Shown: positions 12,501 to 25,102 of the stretch, piece after piece
Position numbering within the stretch: the first letter of the stretch is position 1
How the letters are laid out: each line of letters starts with the position of its first letter
DNA from: Spongilla lacustris
Taxonomy: Eukaryota; Porifera; Demospongiae; Spongillida; Spongillidae
Direction: 5' to 3'
Length of the DNA: 64,000 nt
Assembly: GCA_949361645.1 (NCBI GenBank)
Contig: OX442427.1
Coordinates: forward strand, 7,895,403 to 7,959,402
Made by a program: the position numbers and the translations under genes
The notes under the pieces: model-generated
Database searches by the model: none
Told to the model about the DNA's origin: nothing
Seen by the model: the letters and a program-made list of their open reading frames with translations, nothing else

Positions 12501-15500
12501 AAGTCTGAGGAAATTTGTGAAATTCCTGTCATAAGCAGCCAACAGAGAACACATTCACCCAAGTCTGAGGAGATTCCTGTCATAAGCAGCCAGCAGAGAA
12601 CACATTCTCCCAAGTCTGAGGAGATTCCAGTCATAAGCAGCCAACAGAGAACACATTCTCCCAATTCTCAGGAGATTCCTGTCATAAGCAGCCAGCAGAA
12701 AACACATTCTCCCAAGTCTGAGGAGATTCCTGTCATAAGCAGCCAACAGAGAACACATTCTCCCAAGTCTGAGGAGATTCCTGTCATAAGCAGCCAACAG
12801 AGAACACATTCTCCCAATTCTCAGGAGATTCCTGTCATAAGCAGCCAGCAGAGAACACATTCACCCAAGTCTGAGGAAGTTCCTGTCATAAGCAGCCAGC
12901 AAAACTCTCTTTCTCCCAATTCAATTTCTCCCTCAACTAGCAAGCAGAGAACACATTCACCCAAGTCTGAAGAAATTCCTGTCATAAGCAGCCAACATTC
13001 CCCCAAGTCTGAGGAAATTCCTGTCATAAGCAGCCAACATTCTTCCAAGTCTGAGGAAATTCCTGTCATAAGCAGCCAGCAGAGAACACATTCTCCCAAG
13101 TCTGAGGAAATTTGTGAAAATCCTGTCATAAGCAGCCAACAGAGAACACATTCACCCAAGTCTGAGGAGATTCCTGTCATAAGCAGCCAGCAGAGAACAC
13201 ATTCTCCCAAGTCTGAGGAAATTCCTGTCATTAGTAGCCAGCAGAGAAAACATTCTCCCAAGTCTGAGGAAATTCCTGTCATAAGCAGCCAACAGAGAAC
13301 ACATTCTCCCAAGTCTGAGGAGATTCCTGTCATAAGCAGCCAACAGAGATCACATTCTCCCAAGTCTGAGGAGATTCCTGTCATAAGCAGCCAGCAGAGA
13401 ACACATTCTCCCAAGTCTGAGGAAATTCCTGTCATTAGTAGCCAGCAGAGAAAACATTCTCCCAAGTCTGAGGAAATTCCTGTCATAAGCAGCCAACAGA
13501 GAACACATTCTCCCAAGTCTGAGGAGATTCCTGTCATAAGCAGCCAACAGAGATCACATTCTCCCAAGTCTGAGGAGATTCCTGTCATAAGCAGCCAGCA
13601 GAGAACACATTCACCCAAGTCTGAGGAGATTCCTGTCATAAGCAGCCAACTGAGAACACATTCTCCCAAGTTTGAGGAGATTCCTGTCATAAGCAGCCAA
13701 CAGAGATCACATTCTTCCAAATCTGAGGAGATTCCTGTCATAAGCAGCCAGCAGAGAACACATTCACCCAAGTCTGAGGAAGTTCCTGTCATAAGCAGCC
13801 AGCAAAAAACTCTTTCTCCCAATTCAATTTCTCCCTCAACTAGCAAGCAGAGAACACCCAAGTCTGAGGAGATTCCTGTCATAAGCAGCCAACTGAGAAC
13901 ACATTCTCCCAAGTTTGAGGAGATTCCTGTCATAAGCAGCCAACAGAGATCACATTCTCCCAAGTCTGAGGAGATTCCTGTCATAAGCAGCCTGCAGAGA
14001 ACACATTCTCCCAAGTCTGAGGAAATTCCTGTCATAAGTAGCCAGCAGAGAACACATTCTCCCAAGTCTGAGGAATTTTGTGAAATTCCTGTCATAAGCA
14101 GCCAACAGAGATCACATTCACCCAAGTCTGAGGAAATTCCTGTCATAAGCAGCCAGCAGAGAACACATTCTCCCAACTCTGAGGAGATTCCTGTCATAAA
14201 CAGCCAGCAGAGAACACATTCTCCCAAGTCTGATGAGATTTCTGTCATAAGCAGCCAACAGAGAACACATTCTCCCAAGTCTGAGGAGATTCCTGTCATA
14301 TGTAGCCAACAGAAAATTCTTTCTCCCAATTCAATTTCTCCCTCAACTAGCAAGCAGAGAACACATTCATTCAAGTCTGAGGAAATTCCTGTCATCAGCA
14401 GCCAACAGAGAACACATTCTCCCAAGCCTGAGGAGATTCCTGTCATAAGCAGCCAACAGACAACACATTCTCCCAACTCTGAGGAAATTCCTGTTATAAG
14501 CAGCCAGCAAAGAACTCTTTCTCCCAATTCAATTTCTCCCTCAACTAGCAAGCAGAGAACACATTCACCCAAGTCTGAGGAAATTCCTGTCATAAGCAGC
14601 CAACATTCTCCGAAGTCTGAGGAAATCCCTGTCATAAGCAGGCAGCAAAAAACTCTTTCTCCCTCAACTAGCAAGCAGAGAACACATTCTCCCAAGTCTG
14701 AGGAAATTCGTGAAATTCCTATCATATGCAGCCTGCAGAGATCACATTCTCCCAAGTCTGAAGAGATTCCTGTCAAAAGTAGCCAGCAGAGAATACATTC
14801 TCCCAAGTCTGAGGAAATTTGTGAAATTCCTGTCATAAGCAGCCAACAGAGAACACATTCACCCAAGTCTGAGGAGATTCCTGTCATAAGCAGCCAGCAG
14901 AGAACACATTCTCCCAAGTCTGAGGAGATTCCAGTCATAAGCAGCCAACAGAGAACACATTCTCCCAATTCTCAGGAGATTCCTGTCATAAGCAGCCAGC
15001 AGAAAACACATTCTCCCAAGTCTGAGGAGATTCCTGTCATAAGCAGCCAACAGAGAACACATTCTCCCAAGTCTGAGGAGATTCCTGTCATAAGCAGCCA
15101 ACAGAGAACACATTCTCCCAATTCTCAGGAGATTCCTGTCATAAGCAGCCAGCAGAGAACACATTCACCCAAGTCTGAGGAAGTTCCTGTCATAAGCAGC
15201 CAGCAAAACTCTCTTTCTCCCAATTCAATTTCTCCCTCAACTAGCAAGCAGAGAACACATTCACCCAAGTCTGAAGAAATTCCTGTCATAAGCAGCCAAC
15301 ATTCCCCCAAGTCTGAGGAAATTCCTGTCATAAGCAGCCAACATTCTTCCAAGTCTGAGGAAATTCCTGTCATAAGCAGCCAGCAGAGAACACATTCTCC
15401 CAAGTCTGAGGAAATTTGTGAAAATCCTGTCATAAGCAGCCAACAGAGAACACATTCACCCAAGTCTGAGGAGATTCCTGTCATAAGCAGCCAGCAGAGA

Positions 15501-18500
15501 ACACATTCTCCCAAGTCTGAGGAAATTCCTGTCATTAGTAGCCAGCAGAGAAAACATTCTCCCAAGTCTGAGGAAATTCCTGTCATAAGCAGCCAACAGA
15601 GAACACATTCTCCCAAGTCTGAGGAGATTCCTGTCATAAGCAGCCAACAGAGATCACATTCTCCCAAGTCTGAGGAGATTCCTGTCATAAGCAGCCAGCA
15701 GAGAACACATTCTCCCAAGTCTGAGGAAATTCCTGTCATTAGTAGCCAGCAGAGAAAACATTCTCCCAAGTCTGAGGAAATTCCTGTCATAAGCAGCCAA
15801 CAGAGAACACATTCTCCCAAGTCTGAGGAGATTCCTGTCATAAGCAGCCAACAGAGATCACATTCTCCCAAGTCTGAGGAGATTCCTGTCATAAGCAGCC
15901 AGCAGAGAACACATTCACCCAAGTCTGAGGAGATTCCTGTCATAAGCAGCCAACTGAGAACACATTCTCCCAAGTTTGAGGAGATTCCTGTCATAAGCAG
16001 CCAACAGAGATCACATTCTCCCAAATCTGAGGAGATTCCTGTCATAAGCAGCCAGCAGAGAACACATTCACCCAAGTCTGAGGAAGTTCCTGTCATAAGC
16101 AGCCAGCAAAAAACTCTTTCTCCCAATTCAATTTCTCCCTCAACTAGCAAGCAGAGAACACCCAAGTCTGAGGAGATTCCTGTCATAAGCAGCCAACTGA
16201 GAACACATTCTCCCAAGTTTGAGGAGATTCCTGTCATAAGCAGCCAACAGAGATCACATTCTCCCAAGTCTGAGGAGATTCCTGTCATAAGCAGCCTGCA
16301 GAGAACACATTCTCCCAAGTCTGAGGAAATTCCTGTCATAAGTAGCCAGCAGAGAACACATTCTCCCAAGTCTGAGGAAATTTGTGAAATTCCTGTCATA
16401 AGCAGCCAACAGAGAACACATTCACCCAAGTCTGAGGAGATTCCTGTCATAAGCAGCCTGCAGAGAACACATTCTCCCAAGTCTGAGGAAATTCCTGTCA
16501 TAAGTAGCCAGCAGAGAACACATTCTCCCAAGTCTGAGGAAGTTCCTGTCATAAGCAGCCAACAGAGAACACATTCTCCCCAGTCTGAGGAAGTTCCTGT
16601 CATACGCAGCCAGCAAAAAACTCTTTCTCCCAATTCAATTTCTCCCTCAACTAGCAAGCAGAGAAAACATTCACCCAAGTCTGAGGAAATTCCTATCATA
16701 TGCAGCCAACAGAGATCACATTTACCCAAGTCTGAGGAAATTCCTGTCATAAGCAGGCACCATTCTCCCAAGTCTGAGGAAATTCCTGTCATAAGTAGCC
16801 AGCAAAATACTCTTTCTCCCTCAACTAGCAAGCAGAGAATACATTCTCCCAAGTCTGAGGAAATTCCTGTCATAAGTAGCCAACATTCTCCCAAGTCTGA
16901 GGAAATTCCTGTCATAAGCAGCCAACATTCTCCCAAGTCTGAGGAAATTCCTGTCATAAGCAGCCAGCAAAAAACTCTATCTCCCAATTCAATTTCTCCC
17001 TCAACTAGCAAGCAGAGAACACATTCTCCCAAGTCTGAGGAAATTCGTGAAATTCCTGTCATAAGCAGCCAACAGAGAGCACATTCACCCAAGTCTGAGG
17101 ACATTCCTGTTATAAGCAGCCAGCAGAAAACACATTCTCCCAAGTCTGAGGAGATTCCTGTCATAAGCAGCCAACAGAGATCACATTCACCCAAGTCTGA
17201 GGAAATTCCTGTCATAAGTAGCCAACAGAGAACACATTCTCCCAAGTCTGAGGAGATTCCTGTCATAAGCAGCCAACAGAGAACACATTCACCCAAGTCT
17301 GAGGAAGTTCCTGTCATAAGCAGCCAGCAAAAAACTCTTTCTCCCAATTCAATTTCTTCCTCAACTAGCAAGCAGAGAACACATTCACCCAAGTCTGAGG
17401 AAATTCCTGTCATAAACAGCCAACATTCTCCCAAGTCTGAGGAAATTCCTGTCATAAGCAGCCAACACTCTCCCAAGTCTGAGGAAATTCCTGTCATAAG
17501 CAGCCAACATTCTCCCAAGTCTGAGGAAATTCCTGTCATAAGCAGCCAGCAAAAAACTCTTTCTCCCAATTCAATTTCTCCCTCAACTAGCAAGCAGAGA
17601 ACACATTCTCCCAAGTCTGAGGAAATTCCTGTCATAAGCAGCCAACATTCTCCCAAGTCTGAGGAAATTCCTGTCATAAGCAGCCAGCAAAAAACTCTTT
17701 CTCCCAATTCAATTTCTCCCTCAACTAGCAAGCAGAGAACACATTCACCCAGGTCTGAGGAAATTCCTGTCATAAGCAGCCAACAGAGAACACATTCTCC
17801 CAAGTCTGATGAAATTCCTGTCATAAGCAGTCAGCAAAATACTCTTTCTCCCTCAACTAGCAAGCAGAGAACACATTCACCCAAGTCTGACGAAATTCCT
17901 GTCATAAGTAGCCAACATTCTCCCAAGTCTGAGGAAATTCATGTCATAAGCAGCCAGCAAAAAACTCTTTCTCCCAATTCAATTTCTCCCTCAACTAGCA
18001 AGCAGAGAACACATTCTCCCAAGTCTGAGGAAATTCCTGTCATAAGCAGCCAACATTCTCCCAAGTCTGAGGAAATTCCTGTCATAAGCAGCCAGCAAAA
18101 AACTCTTTCTCCCAATTCAATTTCTCCCTCAACTAGCAAGCAGAGAACACATTCACCCAAGTCTGAGGAAATTCCTGTCATAAGCAGCCAACATTCTCCC
18201 AAGTCTGAGGAAATTCCTGTCATAAGCAGCCAGCAAAAAACTCTTTCTCCCAATTCAATTTCTCCCTCAACTAGCAAGCAGAGAACACATTCACCCAAGT
18301 CTGAGGAAATTCCTGTCATAAGCAGCCAACAGAGAACACATTCTCCCAAGTCTGATGAAATTCCTGTCATAAGCAGTCAGCAAAATACTCTTTCTCCCTC
18401 AACTAGCAAGCAGAGAACACATTCACCCAAGTCTGACGAAATTCCTGTCATAAGCAGCCAACAGAGAACACATTCTCCCAAGTCTGATGAAATTCCTGTC

Positions 18501-21500
18501 ATAAGCAGTCAGCAAAATACTCTTTCTCCCTCAACTAGCAAGCAGAGAACACATTCACCCAAGTCTGACGAAATTCCTGTCATAAGTAGCCAACATTCTC
18601 CCAAGTCTGAGGAAATTCCTGTCATCAGCAGCCAGCAAAAAACTCTTTCTCCCAATTCAATTTCTCCCTCAACTAGCAAGCAGAGAACACATACTCCCAA
18701 GTCTGAGGAAATTCGTGAAATTCCTGTCATAAGCAGCCAACAGAGAACACATTCACCCAAGTCTGAGGAGATTCCTGTCATAAGCAGCCAACAGAGAACA
18801 CATTCACCCAAGTCTGAGGAAGTTCCTGTCATAAGCAGCCAGCAGAGAACACATTCTCCCAAGTCTGAGGAAATTCCTGTCATAGGCAGCCAGCAGAGAA
18901 CACATTCTCCCAAGTCTGAGGAGATTCCAGTCATAAGCAGCCAGCAGAGAACACATTCTCCCAAGTCTGAGAAGATTCCTGTCATAAGCAGCCAGCAGAG
19001 AACACATTCACCCAAGTCTGAGGAGATTCCTGTCATAAGCAGCCAACAGAGAACACATTCACCCAAGTCTGAGGAAGTTCCTGTCATAAGCAGCCAGCAG
19101 AGAACACATTCTCCCAAGTCTGAGAAAATTCCTGTCATAGGCAGCCAGCAGAGAACACATTCTCCCAAGTCTGAGGAGATTCCAGTCATAAGCAGCCAAC
19201 AGAGATCACATTCTCCCAAGTCTGAGGAGATTCTTGTCATAAGCAGCCAGCAGAGAACACATTCACCCAAGTCTGAGGAGATTCCTGTCATAAGCAGCCA
19301 ACAGAGAACACATTCTCCCAAGTCTGAGGAGATTCTTGTCATAAGCAGCCAGCAGAGAACACATTCACCCAAGTCTGAGGAGATTCCTGTCATAAGCAGC
19401 CAACAGAGAACACATTCTCCCAAGTCTGAGGAAGTTCCTGTCATAAGCAGCCAGCAAAAAACTCTTTCTCCCAATTCAATTTCTCCCTCAACTAGCAAGC
19501 AGAGAACACATTCACCCAAGTCTGAGGAGATTCCTGTCATAAGCAGCCAACAGAGATCACATTCACCCAAGTCTGAGGAAATTCCTGTCATAAGCAGCCA
19601 ACATTCTCCCAAGTCTGAGGAAATTCCTGTCATAAGCAGCCAACATTCTCCCAAGTCTGAGGAAATTCCTGTCATAAGCAGCCAGCAAAAAACTCTTTCT
19701 CCCTCAACTAGCAAGCAGAGAACACATTCTCCCAAGTCTGACGAAATTCCTGTCATAAGTAGCCAGCAGAGAACACATTCTCCCAAGTCTGATGAGATTC
19801 CTGTCATAAGCAGCCAACATTCTCCCAAGTCTGAGGAAATTCCTGTCATAAGCAGCCAGCAAAAAACTCTTTCTCCCTCAACTAGCCAGCAGAGAACACA
19901 TTCTCCCAAGTCTGAGGAGATTCCCGTCATAAGCAGCCAGCAGAGAACACATTCTCCCAAGTCTGAGGAGATTCCCGTCATAAGCAGCCAGCAGAGAACA
20001 CATTCTCCCACGTCTGAGGAAATTCCTGTCATAAGCAGCCAGCAGAGAACACATTCTCCCAAGTCTGAGGAAGTTCCTGTCATAAGCAGCCAGCAGAGAA
20101 CACATTCTCCCACGTCTGAGGAAATTCCCGTCATAAGCAGCCAGCAGAGAACACATTCACCCAAGTCTGAGGAAGTTCCTGTCATAAGCAGCCAGCAGAG
20201 AACACATTCTCCCAAGTCTGAGGAGATTCCTGTCATAAGCAGCCAGCAGAGAACACATTCTTCCAAGTCTGAGGAAATTCCTGTCATAAGTAGCCAACAG
20301 AAAACTCTTTCTCCCAATTCAATTTCTCCCTCAACAAGCAAGCAGAAAACACATTCACCCAAGTCTGAGGAAATTCCTGTCATAAGCAGCCAGCAGAAAA
20401 CACATTCTCCCAAGTCTGAAGAAATTGCTGTCATAAGCAGCCAGCAAAAAACTCTTTCTCCCAATTCAATTTCTTCCTCAACTAGCAAGCAGATAACACA
20501 TTCACCCAAGTCTGAGGAAATTCCTGTCATTATAAGCAGCCCACATTCTCCCAAGTCTGAGGAAGTTCCTGTCATAAGCAGCCAACATTCTCCCAAGTCT
20601 GCGGAAATTCCTCTCATAAGTAGCCAACAGGGTGCACATTCGTCGAGGTCTGATGAAATCCCCATCATCAGAGTACATTCTCCTAATTTTGAGGAAATTC
20701 CCATCGTAAGCAGCCAGCAGAGAACATATTTTCCCAAGTCTGAGGAAATTCCTGTCATAAGCAGCCAGCAAAAAACTCTTTCTCCCTCAACTAGCCAGCA
20801 GAGAACACATTCTCCCAAGTCTGAGGAGATTCCTGTCATAAGCAGCCAACAGAGAACACATTCTCCCAAGTCTGAGGAGATTCCTGTCATAAGCAGCCAA
20901 CAGAGAACACATTCACCCAAGTCTGAGGAAATTCCTGTCATAAGCAGCCAACAGAGATCACATTCTCCCAAGTCTGAGGAGATTCCTGTCATAAGCAGCC
21001 AACAGAGAACACATTCTTTCAAGTCTCAGGAGATTCCTGTCATAAGCAGCCAGCAGAAAGCACATTCTCCCAAGTCTCAGGAAATTCCTGTCATAAGCAG
21101 CCAACAGAGAACACATTCTCCCAATTCTCAGGCGATTCCTGTCATAAGCAGCCAGCAGAGAACACATTCTCCCAAGTCTGAGGAGATTCCTGTCATAAGC
21201 AGCCAACAGAGAACACATTCTCCCAATTCTCAGGAGATTCCTGTCATAAGCAGCCAGCAGAGAACACATTCACCCAAGTCTGAGGAAATTCCTGTCATAA
21301 GCAGCCAACAGAGAACACATTCTATCAAGTCTCAGGAGATTCCTGTCATAAGCAGCCAGCAGAAAACACATTCTCCCAAGTCTGAGGAAATTCCTGTCAT
21401 AAGCAGCCAACAGAGAACACATTCTCCCAAGTCTGAGGAAATTCCTGTCATAAGCAGCCAACAGAGAACACATTCTCCCAAGTCTGAGGAAATTCCTGTC

Positions 21501-22724
21501 ATAAGCAGCCAACATAGAACACATTCTCCCAAGTCTGAGGAGATTCCTGTCATAAGCAGCCAGCAGAGAACACATTCACCCAAGTCTGAGGAAATTCCTG
21601 TCATAAGCAGCCAACAGAGAACACATTCTCCCAATTCTCAGGAGATTCCTGTCATAAGCAGCCAGCAGAAAACACATTCTCCCAAGTCTGAGGAGATTCC
21701 TGTCATAAGCAGCCAACAGAGAACACATTCTCCCAAGTCTGAGGAGATTCCTGTCATAAGCAGCCAACAGAGAACACATTCTCCCAATTCTCAGGAGATT
21801 CCTGTCATAAGCAGCCAGCAGAGAACACATTCACCCAAGTCTGAGGAAATTCCTGTCATAAGCAGCCAACAGAGAACACATTCTATCAAGTCTCAAGAGA
21901 TTCCTGTCATAAGCAGCCAGCAGAAAACACATTCTCCCAAGTCTGAGGAGATTCCTGTCATAAGCAGCCAACAGAGAACACATTCTCCCAATTCTCAGGA
22001 GATTCCTGTCATAAGCAGCCAGCAGAAAACACATTCTCCCAATTCTCAGGAGATTCCTGTCATAAGCAGCCAGCAGAGAACACATTCACCCAAGTCTGAG
22101 GAAATTCCTGTCATAAGCAGCCAACAGAGAACACATTCTATCAAGTCTCAGGAGATTCCTGTCATAAGCAGCCAGCAGAAAACACATTCTCCCAAGTCTG
22201 AGGAGATTCCTGTCATAAGCAGCCAACAGAGAACACATTCTCCCAATTCTCAGGAGATTCCTGTCATAAGCAGCCAGCAGAAACCACATTCTCCCAAGTC
22301 TGAGGAGATTCCTGTCATAAGCAGCCAACAGAGAACACATTCTCCCAATTCTCAGGAGATTCCTGTCATAAGCAGCCAGCAGAAAACACATTCTCCCAAT
22401 TCTCAGGAGATTCCTGTCATAAGCAGCCAGCAGAGAACACATTCACCCAAGTCTGAGGAAATTCCTGTCATAAGCAGCCAACAGAGAACACATTCTCCCA
22501 ATTCTCAGGAGATTCCTGTCATAAGCAGCCAGCAGAAAACACATTCTCCCAAGTCTGAGGAGATTCCTGTCATAAGCAGCCAACAGAGAACACATTCTCC
22601 CAATTCTCAGGAGATTCCTGTCATAAGCAGCCAGCATTCTCCCAACTCTGAGGAGATTCCTGTCATAAGCAGCCAACAGAGAACACATTCACCCAAGTCT
22701 GAGGACACTCCTCCATTGGCATAG
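3503..22724 (+). CDS. Gene A: coiled-coil family protein with giant repeat exon
   Basis: I do not recognise this family, but it has two paralogues in the window (genes B and C). Exon 1 is 3503-4302 and starts MDVLPRLPSDIIRAAFP. It then has a conserved block (AMRFLKEADPRYYNSVVERH), an acidic/basic helix rich in E, K and R at about residues 105-135, and a second helix (MLDQEEEALRKMIELEL). Exon 2 is 5263-5398 (136 nt), a charged coiled coil ending VTECE at a GTGAGG donor. The next well-supported frame opens at an acceptor ending ...CCAATCAG at 6092 and runs unbroken from 6093 to TAG at 22722-22724. In B and C a 66-nt exon beginning AGG lies here. In A the matching acceptor (CCTCAG then AGG at about 5665) runs straight into a minisatellite, so that exon is uncertain. 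Without it the protein would be about 5,855 residues. Linking the giant frame to exons 1-2 rests on phase agreement and on B and C; it is not proven. Confidence 0.6.
4335..4511. mobile_element. Short MITE with terminal inverted repeats
   Basis: ACAGTGGAACCT at the left and AGGTTCCACTGT at the right are exact inverted repeats about 175 bp apart, next to TA dinucleotides. This suggests a Tc1/mariner-type non-autonomous element. It lies in gene A intron 1 and has no open frame. Confidence 0.65.
4512..5262 (+). other. Remainder of gene A intron 1
   Basis: Mostly AT-rich unique sequence. A short degenerate repeat of CCCCTCATCACAATACCCTCC-like units occurs at about 5145-5240, just before the exon 2 acceptor. 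No other gene was seen. Confidence 0.5.
5655..6035 (+). repeat. 19-bp minisatellite in gene A (possibly exonic)
   Basis: About 19 copies of GGATATGGAGGGGTACAGA and variants. The array starts right after CCTCAG and AGG, the same acceptor and first codon that open the 66-nt exon of genes B and C. Because the unit is 19 bp, the reading frame rotates, yet all three plus frames stay open through the array. Each unit contains a GGGTACAG that could act as a splice donor. It may be an exon destroyed or extended by repeat growth, or purely intronic. Confidence 0.75.
6093..22724 (+). repeat. Coding minisatellite, 51-bp unit, 16.6 kb
   Basis: One uninterrupted frame of 5,544 codons made of a 17-residue unit, consensus SQQRTHSPKSEEIPVIS, roughly 320 copies. 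Variants include a unit of SQQKTLSPNSISPSTSK type, a short form SQHSPKSEEIPVIS, and copies with an extra EI(R/C) insertion. Substitutions are mostly conservative (K/N, E/D/V, T/S) and length changes are multiples of three, so the frame appears to be maintained. Every unit carries a Ser-Pro and nearly every unit an acidic stretch followed by IPVIS. Long minus-strand frames also occur but are by-products of the unit lacking stops on that strand. Confidence 0.9.
11740..16370 (+). repeat. 2,304-bp tandem duplication inside the giant exon
   Basis: The stretch from about 11,740 to 14,070 recurs at about 14,045 to 16,370 with a constant offset of 2,304 bases (768 codons). By eye I find only one internal difference, T at 13716 against C at 16020 (Ser to Pro). 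Identity fades at both ends. Confidence 0.85.
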
Positions 22725-23639
22725 TGGAAGAACTTGATATGTAATTAAGGACCAAAAAAAAAAAACGCTGGAGCAATATTTGTGCATTGATGTGATGCAT
22801 TAGGTGCTGTTGATATTTATGCTATTCTGATTTGCTGATTTAATCTGAAATGGTCAAGGGGTGTGGTTGATGTAATTTTCTTTTATTGTTTCGCCCACTG
22901 GTATATTTGTCTTGAGAATGGTAATTATGGGTTGGGAATACAATGTGGTATGTTTGAGTTTGTTATTGGTACAATTATATAGTTGATTTATGGTGTTAAT
23001 TTTGCATGAAAAGAAAGTATGCAAGTACATGCTTTGAAATAGCAATGTTGTCAGCTGATTGTCCAAACAGATTTGCCTAATATAGGAACTTGGAACTCAT
23101 GGTACCTCCACCTTGAGTGGCCTCATGGTACCTCCACCTTGAGTGGCCTCATGCGGTACCTCCAACTTTGAGTGAGGTTGGGCCTCATGGTACCTCTGAC
23201 ATCATCATCAATGTACCATTTGCACATGGAAGGCTATGGGTCCCCCTGTTTAACAACAGTTTCTGAGTTGATGGTACCGAGCTAGAGGTATTATTTAATG
23301 TGTCTGTGGTCAAGATTTCATCACCCTGATATTCTATCCTCCTATTGCTCCAAGAAGTACTACAGGCCTGCCTTGCTGAATTAGAACATTCCATCATATC
23401 TTAAGGAACCAACTGCAGTGGCACCATCACATTTGCTTTATATATCTGAGAAACTACACATTTCTATTTATTACTAAGTTACTATAGGTCTACAGTTCAA
23501 CACTCTAGACAAACACAGTTCTTGGGCTATTTATTTTTTGTGCATGTAATAAACGTTGGAGTTGATTGGGAGGAATTGCCTACTCAGAGTAATGATGGTG
23601 AGGGCAAAATACGACAACAGTCACACTTATGTGACCCTC

Positions 23640-23795
23640 CAATTATTAATAGTTTTCAACTGACCGGTACCCTCCAATTATTAATAGCACTCAACTGTCC
23701 GGTACCCTCCAATTATTAATAGCGCTCAACTGACTGGTACCCTCCAATTATTAATAGCGCTCAACTGACCGGTACCCTCCAATTATTAATAGCAC
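23640..23795. repeat. 33-bp minisatellite, about five copies
   Basis: The unit combines GGTACCCTCCAATTATTAAT with AGCACTCAACTGACC-like sequence. Copies differ by one or two bases. No coding role was seen. Confidence 0.85.
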
Positions 23796-23944
23796 TCGTC
23801 ATCATCAGTGATGTGTTTGTGAGGCAACAAATTACTCTACCCCCCCCCCCCCCTCCCACCATGGCTGCCACTTTGAAGTGGTGGACAGCTCGCTCTTCAA
23901 AATGCCACAGTTATGATAGAACATTCATTTTACCCTTTGCAGCA

Positions 23945-24525
23945 GTGATGGTCCTCCCTTACCTCACAAGTATGGTCCCCCCTTCCCTCACAAGTATGGT
24001 CCCCCCTTCCCTCACAAGTATGGTCCCCCCTTCCCTCACAAGTATGGTCCCCCCTTCCCTCACAAGTATGGTCCCCCCTTCCCTCACAAGTATGGTCCCC
24101 CCTTCCCTCACAAGTATGGTCCCCCCTTCCCTCACAAGTATGGTCCCCCCTTCCCTCACAAGTATGGTCCCCCCTTCCCTCACAAGTATGGTCCCCCCTT
24201 CCCTCACAAGTATGGTCCCCCCTTCCCTCACAAGTATGGTCCCCCCTTCCCTCACAAGTATGGTCCCCCCTTCCCTCACAAGTATGGTCCCCCCTTCCCT
24301 CACAAGTATGGTCCCCCCTTCCCTCACAAGTATGGTCCCCCCTTCCCTCACAAGTATGGTCCCCCCTTCCCTCACAAGTATGGTCCCCCCTTCCCTCACA
24401 AGTATGGTCCCCCCTTCCCTCACAAGTATGGTCCCCCCTTCCCTCACAAGTATGGTCCCCCTTCCCTCACAAGTATGGTCCCCCCTTCCCTCACAAGTAT
24501 GGTCCCCCCCTTCCCTCACAATCCT
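23945..24525. repeat. 24-bp minisatellite, about 24 near-identical copies
   Basis: Head-to-tail copies of a unit containing TCACAAGTATGGTCCCCCCT followed by TCCC. Because 24 is a multiple of three, both strands stay open (TSMVPPSL on plus, REGGTILV on minus), but no splice context or conserved flank supports translation. Copies are almost identical, implying recent expansion. Confidence 0.9.
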
Positions 24526-25102
24526 TTTGCGCTAAAGGCTCTCTAGGTGATGCTTCTGAGAAGGTTAATAAAAATAAATATCTGCTTTAATGTGTTCCAT
24601 TTTTTTTTTCATTCCCCTCTCAGGGTATGTGGGCTTCACTTTAACCCTTTGCTTACACGTGCTGATATATGCAGTCATTGGCTTCAGAGAAGATCCAAAG
24701 ATACTGAGCAAATGAAGATACCATCTCAAGGACTATGTGACTAGATGTACGAGTAGTGCAGACATTGTTGGCAAGGATTAACACTGTGTAAAATGGGATG
24801 CTATATAATACTGTATAACACTGCGTATGGAGATGTTATGCACAATATAAGGTCTCCATGCACAGTGTTATACACATGTTTATATTTATATGCAGCCTAT
24901 AGCAACCCTTTTTACATAGTGGAATGTTGTCATCCTACTTATGTTATATGCACACTCTGCATCTAGGGCACGTGATGATTTGTCTGATAAAATTGATGTC
25001 ATAGATATAATGATATTCATACACTTAGCAGCAGCTTGCAGATACACAGCAAAAGCGTTTTACATTTCACTTTGGGGGGGGGGGGGGGGTGGATGGGGAC
25101 AG

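Larger units (their letters stand above)
22725..25102. other. Intergenic between convergent genes A and B
   Basis: Holds the presumed 3' flanks of both genes plus repeats: two to three copies of a GGTACCTCCACCTTGAGTGG unit at about 23098-23200, the two arrays listed separately, and a poly-G tract at 25074-25089. The short open frames have no recognisable motifs. Confidence 0.5.

Noticed and set aside
6122..22688. Very long minus-strand open frames (up to about 1,600 codons, unit SSDLGECVLCWLLMTGI)
   Set aside because: They are the reverse reading of the plus-strand 51-bp array, which has no stops in that frame; they break repeatedly whereas the plus frame never does, and no splice or start context supports them.
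6093..22724. CRISPR array
   Set aside because: Units are contiguous and coding with no unique spacers, in a eukaryotic context.
23813..24535. 240-codon frame of TSMVPPSL repeats
   Set aside because: 24-bp minisatellite open on both strands with no conserved flank or splice context; copies are near identical, as expected for recent non-coding expansion.
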